Numbered from the stretch's first letter, positions 34,235 through 43,050 are shown. The stretch: DNA of 64,000 nt from Streptomyces sp. CB02400 (GCF_001905725.1 NZ_LIWB01000025.1:37537-101536), one strand, 5' to 3'. Translations and numbers: made by a program. Notes: generated from the letters alone by a model not told the origin.

Positions 34235-35053
34235 ATGGCCGACGCCCCCACCGGCAAGGTGACCTTCGTCGGGGCCGGCCCCGGCGCCGCCGATCTGCTG
34301 ACGTTCCGTGCCGCGCGTGCCATCGCCGATGCCGATGTCGTGATCTGGGCCGCCAGCCTGGTGCAGGAGGAGGTTCTCCAGCACGCGCGTGAGGGCGCGG
34401 AGATCCTCGACTCGGCGACGATGTCCCTGGAGGACGTCGTGGCCGTCTACGCGCGGGCCCGCGCGGACGGGCTGAAGGTCGCGAGGATCCATTCCGGCGA
34501 CCCCGCGCTGTGGGGCGGCACCCAGGAGCAGGTCGACCGGTGTGCGGAGCTCGGCATCGCGACCGAGATCGTGCCCGGCGTGTCGTCCTTCTCGGCCGTC
34601 GCGGCGCTCGCGCAGCGCGAGCTGACCGTTCCCGAGGTGGCGCAGTCCGTCGTGCTGACCCGGCTCGGCGGCGGCAAGACGCCGATGCCGCCGGGTGAGG
34701 AGGTCCGCGAGTTCGCGCGGCACGGCACCACCATGGCGGTCTTCCTGTCGGCCGCCCGCAGCGGGCAGCTGGTGCGGGAGCTGCTGGAGGGCGGCTATCC
34801 GACGTCCACGCCGGTCGTCGTCGCGTATCAGGCGACCTGGCCGGAGGAGCTGGTCGTGAAGTGCACGATCGGCACGCTGGAGGAGACGGTCAAGGAGCAC
34901 AAGCTGTGGAAGCACACGCTGTTCCTGGTCGGCCCTGCCCTCGACGCGCACGGCACCCGCTCGCACCTGTACCACCCCGGTCACTTCCACGGCTTCCGCA
35001 AGGCCGACCCGGAGGCTCGCCGGGCATTGCGTTCGCGGGGTGCGAGCACGTGA
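34235..35053 (+). CDS. cobM: Precorrin-4 C11-methyltransferase CobM
   Basis: A 272-residue tetrapyrrole methylase. VTFVGAGPGAADLLTFRAAR (about residues 9-28), ARIHSGDPALWGGTQEQ, IVPGVSSFSAVAALAQREL and VVLTRLGGGKTPMPPGE are the CobM/CbiF blocks. It adds a methyl group at C11 of precorrin-4. AGGAGAGGACC precedes ATG 34235, so a new start (and perhaps a promoter in the 98-base gap after the reverse-strand ZIP gene) begins the second cob run. The end overlaps cobL. Confidence 0.94.
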   Translation: MADAPTGKVTFVGAGPGAADLLTFRAARAIADADVVIWAASLVQEEVLQHAREGAEILDSATMSLEDVVAVYARARADGLKVARIHSGDPALWGGTQEQVDRCAELGIATEIVPGVSSFSAVAALAQRELTVPEVAQSVVLTRLGGGKTPMPPGEEVREFARHGTTMAVFLSAARSGQLVRELLEGGYPTSTPVVVAYQATWPEELVVKCTIGTLEETVKEHKLWKHTLFLVGPALDAHGTRSHLYHPGHFHGFRKADPEARRALRSRGAST

Positions 35054-36285
35054 TCACCGTCGTCGGTACGGGGACCGGGGAGCCGGTCGACGCCCAGGTG
35101 ACGGCGGGGGCGGAGCTGGTGGTCGGCGGGCGGCGGCATCTGGACGCCGTGCGGCTGCCGGAGGGGGCCGAGCGGATCGTGCTCGGGCCGCTGGCGCCCG
35201 CGCTCGACACCATCGGGAAGTACGTCGCCGAGGAGCGGCCGGTCGTGGTGCTGGCGTCCGGAGACCCGGGGTTCTTCGGGATCGTGCGGGCGCTGGCCGA
35301 ACGGTTCGGGCCGGAGCGGCTCGACGTGCGGCCCGGTGTCTCCTCCGTCGCCGCCGCGTTCGCGCGGACCGGGCTGACGTGGGACGACGCCGTGGTGGTG
35401 AGCGCGCACGGGCGGGATCCGCGTACGGCGGTGAATCTGTGCCGGGCCCATCCGAAGGTCGCCGTGCTGACGGGGCCCGGGGCCGGTCCGGCCGAGCTGG
35501 GGGCCGCGTTGCGGGGCGATGCGCGTGTGCTGGTCGTCGCCTCCGCGCTGGGTTCCGCCGAGGAGCGGGTGGAGCGGGTGACGCCCGCCGAGGCCGCCGG
35601 GCGGGACTGGGGGGCGGCGGTGAGTGTGGTGCTGTGCCTGGACGAGGCGCGGGCTCTCGGGCCGGTACGGACCGTCGCGGGCGGGTTCGAGCAGCCCGCC
35701 GACTGGGCGTTGGACGAGGCGGAGTTCGACCACCGCGACTCCATGATCACCAAGTTCGAGGTGCGGGCCCTGGCTCTGGCCCGGCTGGGGCCGCGCCCCG
35801 GTGAACTGGTGTGGGACGTCGGCGCGGGGTCGGGGTCCGTGGCCGTGGAGTGCGCGCGGCTCGGGGCCGCCGTCACCGCCGTCGAGAAGACGCCGGACGG
35901 GGTGGAGCGGGTCCGCGCCAACGCCGCCGCGCACGGGGTCGACGTGCGCGTGGTGCACGGGTCGGCGCCGGATGTGCTGGCCGGGCTCGACGAGGACCCC
36001 GACGCCGTGTTCGTCGGCGGCGGGGGGCGTGAACTGCCGGCGGTCGTCACCGCGTGCGCGCGACGGGCGCGGCGGACGGTCGTGGTCGCCATGGCCGCGC
36101 TCGACCGGGTTCCGGCGGCCCGTGCGGCGCTGACGGGCGCCGGTTTCTCCTGCGACGGGGTGCTGTTGCAGTCCTCACGCCTCGCGCCGCTGCCGGGTGA
36201 CGTGACCCGGCTGGCGGCGACCAATCCCGTTTTCCTGCTGTGGGGCGTCCGGCTCCCGGCGCGCGAAGAAGGAGTCGACGGTTGA
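35050..36285 (+). CDS. cobL: Precorrin-6Y C5,15-methyltransferase, CbiE-CbiT fusion (CobL)
   Basis: A 411-residue two-domain protein. The N-terminal CbiE part has VVGTGTGEPVD, VVVLASGDPGFFGIV and VRPGVSSVAAAFARTGLTW (C5 methylation). The C-terminal CbiT part starts near residue 235 with DHRDSMITKFEVRALALARL and the SAM-binding motif VWDVGAGSGSVAVECARLG, then AVEKTPDGVERVRANA (C15 methylation and decarboxylation). GTG 35050 overlaps cobM. A 160-base gap with a hairpin and a tiny ORF separates it from cbiG-cobJ. Confidence 0.93.
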   Translation: MITVVGTGTGEPVDAQVTAGAELVVGGRRHLDAVRLPEGAERIVLGPLAPALDTIGKYVAEERPVVVLASGDPGFFGIVRALAERFGPERLDVRPGVSSVAAAFARTGLTWDDAVVVSAHGRDPRTAVNLCRAHPKVAVLTGPGAGPAELGAALRGDARVLVVASALGSAEERVERVTPAEAAGRDWGAAVSVVLCLDEARALGPVRTVAGGFEQPADWALDEAEFDHRDSMITKFEVRALALARLGPRPGELVWDVGAGSGSVAVECARLGAAVTAVEKTPDGVERVRANAAAHGVDVRVVHGSAPDVLAGLDEDPDAVFVGGGGRELPAVVTACARRARRTVVVAMAALDRVPAARAALTGAGFSCDGVLLQSSRLAPLPGDVTRLAATNPVFLLWGVRLPAREEGVDG

Positions 36286-36336
36286 ATCCTCTCCTCCACG
36301 AGCGTGAGCCGCTGAGTCCGACGCGATCGACACCAG

Positions 36337-36356
36337 CCGGGCTGGAACCAGCCCGG
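36337..36356 (+). promoter_or_regulatory. Perfect intercistronic hairpin between cobL and cbiG-cobJ
   Basis: CCGGGCTGG (36337-36345), AA, then CCAGCCCGG (36348-36356): a 9-bp perfect stem with a minimal loop, 51 bases after the cobL stop and 28 bases before the GTG of a small ORF. It may be an attenuator, RNA processing site or partial terminator. No U-run follows. Confidence 0.45.
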
Positions 36357-36383
36357 TCCATGAAGTTGTTGGAGGTTACTGCT

Positions 36384-36449
36384 GTGCCGGCTTGGTTCTC
36401 GCTCAGCGATGCGCGCCCGCACCGGTCACCGGTAGGGGGTACCCGGTGA
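36384..36449 (+). CDS. Possible 21-residue ORF coupled to cbiG-cobJ
   Basis: GTG 36384 has GGAGG eight bases upstream, an ideal Shine-Dalgarno arrangement, and the frame (MPAWFSLSDARPHR and on) ends with a TGA that overlaps the GTG of the next gene (GTGA at 36446). A leader or coupling ORF is likely; in-frame ATG 36360 would give 29 residues. I know no homologue of the peptide. An alternative is that the signal is chance. Confidence 0.5.
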   Translation: MPAWFSLSDARPHRSPVGGTR

Positions 36450-38128
36450 TCGGTCTCATTGCCGCCACGGCGGCCGGAGCGGCCGCGCGGGACCGGCTGG
36501 CCGCCGTGTGGCCGGACCGTACGCGCGTGTACGAGGGTCCCGTGCCGGATGCCGTACGGGCCGCGTTCGCCGAGTGCGAGCAGCTCGTGTGCTTCCTGGC
36601 CACGGGAGCCGTGGTGCGTCTGGTGGCGCCGCTGCTGCACGACAAGGCGAGCGATCCGGGGGTCGTCTGTGTCGACGAGGGCGGACGGTTCGCCGTGTCG
36701 CTGGTCGGCGGGCACGGCGGCGGGGCGAACGAGCTGGCCCGCGCGGTCGGTGAGGCGCTGGGCGCCGAGCCGGTGGTGACGACGGCGACCGACGCGGCCG
36801 GTCTGCCGGGCCTGGACACCCTCGGTCTGCCGGTGGAGGGGAACGTCGCCGCCGTGTCCCGGGCCCTGCTGGACGGTGAGGCGGTGGCGTTGCGCGCCGA
36901 GGTGGGCTGGCCGCTGCCGCCGCTCCCGGTCGCGGACGAGGGGTCGTACACGATCCGGGTCACGGACCGGCTGGTCGAGCCGGGCGAGCGGGAGGCCGTG
37001 CTCCGGCCGCCGACCCTCGTCGTCGGCGTCGGGGCCTCGAAGGGCGCCCCCGTGGACGAGGTGCTCGGCCTGGTCGAGGACACCCTGCGCGAGGCGGGGC
37101 TGTCGGCGGCGTCGGTCGCCGAGCTGGCCACCGTGGACGCCAAGGCCGGGGAGGAGGGCATCGTGGAGGCGGCGCGGCTGTTCGGGGTGCCCCTGGTGAC
37201 GTACGCCGCCGGGAAGTTGGCGCGCGTCGAGGTGCCCAACCCGTCCGACGCGCCGCTGGCCGCCGTCGGCACTCCGTCGGTCGCGGAGGCCGCCGCGCTG
37301 GTCGGCGGGGGCGAACTCCTCGTGCCGAAGCGGAAGTCGGCGGCGCTGCCCGCGATGGTGACCTGTGCCGTCGTACGGCGGCCGGGGCGCGGGCGGCTCG
37401 CGGTGGTCGGGCTCGGGCCGGGCGCCCGGGACCTGCTCACCCCGCGGGCGAAGGCCGAACTGCGGCGTGCCTCCGTGCTGGTGGGGCTCGACCAGTACGT
37501 CGACCAGATCCGCGATCTGCTGCGGCCGGGCACGCGGGTGCTGGAGTCCGGTCTCGGGGCGGAGGAGGAGCGGGCGCGGACGGCCGTCGCCGAGGCCCGG
37601 CGCGGGCAGGCGGTCGCGCTCATCGGCAGCGGGGACGCGGGCGTGTACGCCATGGCCTCCCCCGCGCTCGCGGAGGCGTCCGACGACATCGACGTGGTCG
37701 GGGTGCCGGGCGTGACGGCGGCGCTGGCGGCCGGGGCGATCCTGGGGGCGCCGCTGGGCCACGACCATGTGTCGATCAGCCTGTCCGACCTGCACACGCC
37801 GTGGGAGGTCATCGAGCGGCGGGTGCGGGCGGCGGCCGAGGCGGACATCGTGGTGACGTTCTACAACCCGCGCAGCCGGGGCCGTGACTGGCAGCTCCCG
37901 AAGGCCCTCGCGATCCTCGCGGAGCACCGGGAGCCGGCGACACCGGTCGGGATCGTGCGCAACGCGTCCCGCGCGGACGAGTCGAGCCGGCTGACCACGC
38001 TGGCCGCGCTGGACCCGGCGACGGTCGACATGATGACGGTCGTGACCGTGGGCAACACGGCGACCCGTGAGATCGCGGGGCGCATGGTCACCCCGCGCGG
38101 CTACCGCTGGCAGGAGGAGGCGCGGTGA
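36446..38128 (+). CDS. cobJ: CbiG-CobJ fusion: cobalt-precorrin-5A hydrolase and precorrin-3B C17-methyltransferase
   Basis: A 560-residue fusion. Residues about 1-310 are CbiG: FLATGAVVRLVAPLLHDK, VSLVGGHGGGANELARAVGE, and the C-terminal subdomain VVGVGASKGAPVDEVLGLV. Residues about 312-560 are the methylase: VVGLGPGARDLLTPRAKAEL, VALIGSGDAGVYAMASP, GVPGVTAALAAGAILGAPLG, and DIVVTFYNPRSRGRDWQL. CobJ/CbiH methylates C17 and contracts the ring; CbiG opens the lactone and removes C20 in the cobalt-early route. GTG 36446 begins VIGLIAATAAG. Confidence 0.92.
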   Translation: MIGLIAATAAGAAARDRLAAVWPDRTRVYEGPVPDAVRAAFAECEQLVCFLATGAVVRLVAPLLHDKASDPGVVCVDEGGRFAVSLVGGHGGGANELARAVGEALGAEPVVTTATDAAGLPGLDTLGLPVEGNVAAVSRALLDGEAVALRAEVGWPLPPLPVADEGSYTIRVTDRLVEPGEREAVLRPPTLVVGVGASKGAPVDEVLGLVEDTLREAGLSAASVAELATVDAKAGEEGIVEAARLFGVPLVTYAAGKLARVEVPNPSDAPLAAVGTPSVAEAAALVGGGELLVPKRKSAALPAMVTCAVVRRPGRGRLAVVGLGPGARDLLTPRAKAELRRASVLVGLDQYVDQIRDLLRPGTRVLESGLGAEEERARTAVAEARRGQAVALIGSGDAGVYAMASPALAEASDDIDVVGVPGVTAALAAGAILGAPLGHDHVSISLSDLHTPWEVIERRVRAAAEADIVVTFYNPRSRGRDWQLPKALAILAEHREPATPVGIVRNASRADESSRLTTLAALDPATVDMMTVVTVGNTATREIAGRMVTPRGYRWQEEAR

Positions 38129-38718
38129 ACCGCGTGGTGCACCCCATCGAGCAGGAGTCCTTCCGGCGGCTGCGGGCCCGCCTCGACACCTCGCGCTTCC
38201 CGCCGCTGACCCGGGCGGTGGTGGAGCGGGTCATCCACTCCGCGGCCGACCTGGAGTACGCCTCCGATCTCGTCATGGACGAGGGCGAGCTGGCGAAGGC
38301 CCATGCAGCGCTGCACACCGGGGCGCCGGTCGTGGTGGACGTGGAGATGGTCGCGGCCGGGATCACCCGCCGGCCGACCGTGTGCCGGCTGAAGGACGCC
38401 GTCGCCGGTCCCGGTCTGACGCGTTCCGCGCACGCCGTGCGGCTGGCGTACGAGGAGGTCGGGCCCGGCGCCCTGTGGGTGATCGGCTGTGCGCCGACCG
38501 CCCTGGAGGAGCTGCTGACCCTGGACGCCTCCCCCGCGCTCGTCATCGGTCTGCCCGTCGGTTTCGTCGGGGCGGCCGAGTCCAAGGCCGCGTTGCGGGA
38601 GAGCGGGCTGCCCGCCGTGAGCAACGTGTCCGAGAAGGGCGGGTCGGCGGTCGCCGCCGCCGCGCTCAACGCCCTGCTGTACCACCCCGCTTCGCCTGAA
38701 TCCGAGGAGAACCTGTGA
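38125..38718 (+). CDS. cobH: Precorrin-8X methylmutase CobH
   Basis: A 197-residue protein. ERVIHSAADLEYASDLV (about residues 33-49) contains the catalytic His that protonates the substrate; VVVDVEMVAAGITRR and VIGLPVGFVGAAESKAAL are the other family blocks. It shifts the methyl group from C11 to C12 of precorrin-8X giving hydrogenobyrinic acid (or the cobalt form). GTG 38125 overlaps the cobJ stop; its stop overlaps cbiX. Confidence 0.93.
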   Translation: MNRVVHPIEQESFRRLRARLDTSRFPPLTRAVVERVIHSAADLEYASDLVMDEGELAKAHAALHTGAPVVVDVEMVAAGITRRPTVCRLKDAVAGPGLTRSAHAVRLAYEEVGPGALWVIGCAPTALEELLTLDASPALVIGLPVGFVGAAESKAALRESGLPAVSNVSEKGGSAVAAAALNALLYHPASPESEENL

Positions 38719-39629
38719 CCACCCCGCCCGCCCTGCTCATCGCCGGCCACGGCACCCGGGACGACGCCGGAGCGGAGGCGTTCCGTGACTTCGTGCGGGA
38801 GCTGGGGCGCCGCCACCCCGAACTGCCCGTCGCCGGGGGGTTCATCGAGCTGTCCCCGCCGCCGCTGGGCGAGGCCGTCGCCGAGCTGGTGGAGCGGGGG
38901 GCGCGGCGGTTCGCCGCCGTGCCGCTGATGCTGGTGTCCGCCGGACACGCCAAGGGGGACATCCCGGCGGCGCTGGCCCGTGAGAAGGAACGGCACTCCG
39001 GGATCTCGTACACGTACGGCCGTCCGCTGGGCCCGCACCCCGCGCTGCTGAGCGTGCTGGAGCGGCGGCTCGCCCAGGCGGTGGACCCGTCCTGGGACCC
39101 CTCCGAGGTGACCGTGCTCCTGGTGGGGCGCGGGTCGACGGACCCGGACGCCAACGCCGAGGTGTTCAAGGCGGCGCGGCTGCTGTGGGAGGGGCGCGGG
39201 TACGCGGGCGTGGAGACGGCGTTCGTGTCGCTGGCGGCGCCGGACGTGCCGAGCGGGCTGGACCGCTGCGCGCGGCTGGGGGCGCGCAGGGTCGTGGTCC
39301 TGCCGTACTTCCTGTTCACCGGGATCCTGCCGGACCGGGTGCGGCTGCAGACCGAGGAGTGGGCGGCGGCGCACCCGGAGACCGAGGTGCGGTCGGCGGA
39401 CGTCATCGGTCCGGAGCCGGAGCTGCTGGATCTGGTGTGGGAGCGGTACGAGGAGGCCGTGCGGGGTGATCTGCGGATGAACTGCGACTCGTGCGTGTAC
39501 CGGATCGCGCTGCCGGGCTTCGAGGACAAGGTGGGGCAGCCGCAGCAGCCGCACTTCCACCCGGACGACGACGGCCACCACCACGGGCATCACCACGGGC
39601 ACGGCCACGCGCACTCCCATGCGCACTGA
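38715..39629 (+). CDS. cbiX: Sirohydrochlorin cobaltochelatase CbiX-type with His-rich tail
   Basis: A 304-residue long-form CbiX. Two ferrochelatase-like halves: IAGHGTRDDAGAEAFRDF with the metal-binding His (about residues 9-26) and VPLMLVSAGHAKGDIPAA (about 72-89), then VLLVGRGSTDPDANAEVF and VVVLPYFLFTGILPDR. CDSCVYR near residue 260 may hold an Fe-S or metal site. The last 25 residues contain 12 His, plus Asp and Gly, from about residue 280. CbiX inserts cobalt early into sirohydrochlorin. The His tail probably stores or delivers metal. Confidence 0.9.
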   Translation: MTTPPALLIAGHGTRDDAGAEAFRDFVRELGRRHPELPVAGGFIELSPPPLGEAVAELVERGARRFAAVPLMLVSAGHAKGDIPAALAREKERHSGISYTYGRPLGPHPALLSVLERRLAQAVDPSWDPSEVTVLLVGRGSTDPDANAEVFKAARLLWEGRGYAGVETAFVSLAAPDVPSGLDRCARLGARRVVVLPYFLFTGILPDRVRLQTEEWAAAHPETEVRSADVIGPEPELLDLVWERYEEAVRGDLRMNCDSCVYRIALPGFEDKVGQPQQPHFHPDDDGHHHGHHHGHGHAHSHAH

Positions 39630-40686
39630 GCCGACGGCCGGCGGGCACGATCTGCGGCACCACGGGGACGCCGAGGTCCGTGACGACGGCGTCGCGCTGG
39701 TCGACCTCGCGGTGAACGTCCGCGCGGACACGCCGCCACCGTGGCTGCGGGAGCACATCGCCGGGTCGCTGTCGGGGCTGGCCGCCTACCCGGACGGGCG
39801 GGCCGCGCGGGCGGCGGTGGCGGCGCGGCACGGGCTGCCGGTGGAGCGGGTGCTGCTGACTGCCGGTGCGGCGGAGGCGTTCGTGCTGCTGGCGCGGGCG
39901 CTGAAGGTACGCCGGCCGGTGGTGGTGCATCCGCAGTTCACGGAGCCGGAGGCGGCGCTGCGGGACGCCGGGCACACGGTGGACCGGGTGCTGCTGCGGG
40001 AGGCGGACGGCTTCCGGCTGGACCCGGCGGCGGTGCCGGAGGACGCGGACCTGGTGGTGATCGGCAACCCGACGAACCCGACGTCGGTGCTGCACCCGGC
40101 CGCGTCGGTCGCCCGGCTCGCCCGGCCGGGGCGGACGCTGGTGGTGGACGAGGCGTTCATGGACGCGGTACCGGGTGAGCGCGAGGCGCTGGCCGGGCGT
40201 ACGGACGTTCCCGGTCTCGTCGTCCTGCGCAGTCTCACCAAGACGTGGGGGCTCGCGGGGCTGCGGATCGGTTACGTCCTGGCGGCTCCGGAGGTCGTCG
40301 CGAAGCTGGAGCGTGCGCAGCCGTTGTGGCCGGTGTCCACGCCCGCGTTGGCGGCGGCGGAGGCGTGTGTGGGGCCCCGGGCCCTCGCGGAGGCGGCCGA
40401 CGCGGCGCGGCGCATCGCGGCGGACCGTGCTCATCTGGTCTCGGGGCTGCGGGAGTTCGCCGACCGCGGTCTGCGGGTCGTGGAGCCCGCCGAGGGGCCC
40501 TTCGTCCTGGTCCGGCTGCCGCGTGCGGCGGTGGTACGGCGACGGTTGCGGGCGGTCGGCTACGCGGTGCGGCGTGGGGATACGTTTCCGGGGCTGGATG
40601 AGGAGTGGCTGCGGCTGGCGGTGCGGGGGCGGGGGACGGTGGACGGGTTTCTGGGCGCGCTGGGGCAGGTGCTGAGAACAGTCTGA
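39619..40686 (+). CDS. cobC: CobC-type PLP aminotransferase/decarboxylase (Rv2231c family)
   Basis: A 355-residue fold type I PLP protein. VLLTAGAAEAFVLLARAL, VVIGNPTNPTSVLHP (binds PLP pyridine), VVDEAFMDAVPGE (Asp) and RSLTKTWGLAGLRIGYVLA with the Schiff-base Lys are seen in order. CobD/CobC of this family make (R)-1-amino-2-propanol phosphate by decarboxylating threonine phosphate in cobalamin side-chain synthesis. The exact substrate is inferred from position. It overlaps cbiX by 11 bases and is directly followed by a family B repeat. Confidence 0.85.
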   Translation: MRTEPTAGGHDLRHHGDAEVRDDGVALVDLAVNVRADTPPPWLREHIAGSLSGLAAYPDGRAARAAVAARHGLPVERVLLTAGAAEAFVLLARALKVRRPVVVHPQFTEPEAALRDAGHTVDRVLLREADGFRLDPAAVPEDADLVVIGNPTNPTSVLHPAASVARLARPGRTLVVDEAFMDAVPGEREALAGRTDVPGLVVLRSLTKTWGLAGLRIGYVLAAPEVVAKLERAQPLWPVSTPALAAAEACVGPRALAEAADAARRIAADRAHLVSGLREFADRGLRVVEPAEGPFVLVRLPRAAVVRRRLRAVGYAVRRGDTFPGLDEEWLRLAVRGRGTVDGFLGALGQVLRTV

Positions 40687-40850
40687 TTCGCCCCCGCCGC
40701 CCCTTCCCGTTCCCGTCCTCCGGGGGCGCTGCCCCCGGACCCCCGCTCCTCAAACGCCGGAGGGGCTGGATGTCAGCCCCTCCAGCGTTTGAGGAGCGGG
40801 GTCTGGGGCGGAGCCCCAGGTCGGGAAGGGAAGGGGCGGCGGGGGCGAAA
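40687..40850. repeat. Family B repeat as an inverted pair (bidirectional terminator)
   Basis: The left arm (40687-40769, TTCGCCCCCGCCGCCCC to CGGAGGGGCTG) and right arm (40774-40850, CAGCCCCTCCAGCGTTTG to GCGGGGGCGAA) are inverted copies at roughly 85% identity by eye and would form a very long hairpin. It starts right after the cobC TGA and ends five bases before the stop of the convergent LAETG gene, so it probably terminates both. Confidence 0.85.
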
Positions 40851-40854
40851 AACG

Positions 40855-41784
40855 TCAGTTCCCGCGCCCCCGACGGGCCAGCACCACCGCTCCACCCCCC
40901 GCCGCCAGCAGGGCGACCGCACCCCCCGCGACATACGGCGTCATCGAGTCACCACCCGTCTCGGCCAGATTGGCCTCCGCCCGCGCCCCCTGCGGCTGAA
41001 CACCGGCGGCCCCCTCCTGAGCCGCAGGAGCGGCAGGAGCGGCCGGAGCCTCACACATCGCCTCGGCCAGAGTGATCGTGCCCTCGACCTCGGCGACGTT
41101 CAGCTTCAGCGGATTGACGGAGACCTCCAGCCGCAGCGCGGTCGCCGCGGCCGTGGTCGACGTGGTCCCGGTCTTCGACAGGTCCAGCCGGACCTCACCG
41201 ACACCCGGCACCTCGACATGGGTGGGCCCCCCGGCCGTCAGCCTGACGCGTTTGCCGAGGACCCTCACCGAGGCGGGCAGCGTCACCGAGGCGTGCGGGG
41301 TCTTCCCGGCCTCGCAGACCGCCTTGGAGCTCACCGCCTCGAGCTCGACGACCGACAGCAGCGGCAGACCGGGCACGTGGAGCCGCGCCCCGGAGAGGGT
41401 GGTGGACGCCTCGGCCCGGTCGCCGTTCACCGTCGCCTCCGCGTCGGCCACCTCCGCCCGCAGCACGCTGAAGGGCTTGCCGCCGTCGACGCCGTCGAGG
41501 CTGGCGGTGAGGGCCGTCTTCCGCGCGCTCTGCGGTGCCCGGACCTCGTTGAGGGAGACGGTGAGCGGGGCGTTCACCGTCTTGTTGAGCAGGGACACGT
41601 CGAGCCCGGTGCGCAGCACGGCGGCGCTCGCCGTGCCGTGGCCCTCGGTGGCGTGCGCGGAGCCCGCTCCGGCCAGCGCCGCGGGACCGGCGGCGAGCGC
41701 GCAGGCCGTGGCGGCGGCGGCCCAACGGCGTGCGGGCATACGGAAGTTGGTGCTGTTCAAGGTGGTGGGACCCCCATGAGACAT
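40855..41784 (-). CDS. Secreted LAETG-anchored protein (SCO1860 type)
   Basis: A 309-residue protein. Residues about 18-46 are a Sec signal peptide (RRWAAAATACALAAGPAALA) with probable cleavage after SAHA. The C terminus has the sortase motif LAETG (about residue 272), a membrane helix AGGAVALLAAGGGAVVLA and the tail RRGRG. Sortase E enzymes of Streptomyces cleave LAxTG and attach such proteins to peptidoglycan. The mature part is beta-rich with two Cys (AVCEAGK, AMCEAPA) that may form a disulfide. Function unknown. Confidence 0.85.
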   Translation of the reverse strand: MSHGGPTTLNSTNFRMPARRWAAAATACALAAGPAALAGAGSAHATEGHGTASAAVLRTGLDVSLLNKTVNAPLTVSLNEVRAPQSARKTALTASLDGVDGGKPFSVLRAEVADAEATVNGDRAEASTTLSGARLHVPGLPLLSVVELEAVSSKAVCEAGKTPHASVTLPASVRVLGKRVRLTAGGPTHVEVPGVGEVRLDLSKTGTTSTTAAATALRLEVSVNPLKLNVAEVEGTITLAEAMCEAPAAPAAPAAQEGAAGVQPQGARAEANLAETGGDSMTPYVAGGAVALLAAGGGAVVLARRGRGN

Positions 41785-41937
41785 GACTGGGACCCGGAAA
41801 GAATGTCCGCACGGACGGCGGGCCGTCAGCGTTCCGGTGACTCTTCACTCCATCGTGGCGAGTCAGCGAATGCTTTCGATTACCGGGGCACGGCTGTTCC
41901 CCGCCGTCCCCCTCGTGCGCCCCGCAGGGCATCCGCC

Positions 41938-43029
41938 TTATCCGACCACGCGCCCGTTCAGCACCACCCGGCGCGGATCCGTCAGTACGCGGACGTCCGC
42001 GCGCGGGTCGGAGCCGTAGACCACCAGGTCCGCCGGCGCGCCCTCCTCCAGGCCCGGCCGGCCGAGCCACTTCCTGGCCGCCCAGGTCCCGGCCGCGAGC
42101 GCCTCGACCGGCGGAATGCCGGCCCTGGCCAGCTCCGCGACCTCGTCGGCCGCCAGGCCGTGCGGAAGGGTGCCGCCGGCGTCCGTACCGACGAAGACGG
42201 GGATGCCGGCGTCGTGCGCGGAGCGCACGGTGTCGTAGCGGCGTTCGTGGAGCCGGCGCATATGGGCCGACCAGCGGGGGAACTTGGACTCGCCGCCGTC
42301 GGCGAGTGCGGGGAAGGTGGCGATGTTGACGAGGGTGGGGACGATCGCGACGCCCCGTTCGGCGAAGAGCGGGATGGTGTCGTCGGTCAGGCCGGTCGCG
42401 TGCTCGACGCAGTCGATGCCGGCCTCGACCAGGTCCCGCAGGGAGTCCTCGGCGAAGCAGTGGGCGGTGACGCGGGCACCCAGCCGGTGCGCCTCGGCGA
42501 TCGCCGCCTCGACCGCGCCGCGCGGCCAGCAGGCCGACAGATCGCCCAGGTCGCGGTCGATCCAGTCGCCCACCAGCTTCACCCAGCCGTCGCCGCGCCG
42601 GGCCTCCTGCGCGACGTAGGCGACGAGGTCGTCGGGCTCGACCTCCCAGGCGTAGTTCCGGATGTAGCGGCGGGTGCGGGCGATGTGCCGCCCGGCCCGG
42701 ATGATCTTCGGGAGGTCGTCGCGGTCGTCGATCCACCGGGTGTCGGAGGGCGAGCCCGCGTCGCGCAGCAGCAGGGCGCCGGCGTCGCGGTCGGTGAGCG
42801 CCTGCTTCTCGGCGACCTCGTCGGGGACGGCACCGTGCTGGTCCAGGCCCACGTGGCAGTGGGCGTCGACCAGGCCGGGCAGTGCCCAGCCGTCGACGGT
42901 GCGGATGTCGCGGGCGCCGGCGGGACGGTCGTAGGAGATACGGCCGCCGACGACCCACAGCTCGTCGCGGACCTCGTCCGGGCCGACGAGGATCCGCCCC
43001 TTCACGTGCAGCACCGCGCGTTCGCTCAT
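41938..43029 (-). CDS. Amidohydrolase family protein (TIM-barrel metallohydrolase)
   Basis: A 363-residue protein. LVDAHCHVGLD (about residues 54-64) holds the two metal His; GWVKLVGDW the Lys; RVTAHCFAED and DCVEHATGL the next His ligands; VFVGTDAGG the Asp. This is the full ligand set of the imidazolonepropionase-like subgroup of the amidohydrolase superfamily. The gene starts 21 bases after the ABC transporter ATPase on the same strand, so it may hydrolyse what the transporter imports. ATG 43029 chosen over GTG 43038. Confidence 0.85.
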   Translation of the reverse strand: MSERAVLHVKGRILVGPDEVRDELWVVGGRISYDRPAGARDIRTVDGWALPGLVDAHCHVGLDQHGAVPDEVAEKQALTDRDAGALLLRDAGSPSDTRWIDDRDDLPKIIRAGRHIARTRRYIRNYAWEVEPDDLVAYVAQEARRGDGWVKLVGDWIDRDLGDLSACWPRGAVEAAIAEAHRLGARVTAHCFAEDSLRDLVEAGIDCVEHATGLTDDTIPLFAERGVAIVPTLVNIATFPALADGGESKFPRWSAHMRRLHERRYDTVRSAHDAGIPVFVGTDAGGTLPHGLAADEVAELARAGIPPVEALAAGTWAARKWLGRPGLEEGAPADLVVYGSDPRADVRVLTDPRRVVLNGRVVG

Positions 43030-43050
43030 ACCCGGCACCCTAGTCAGCCG

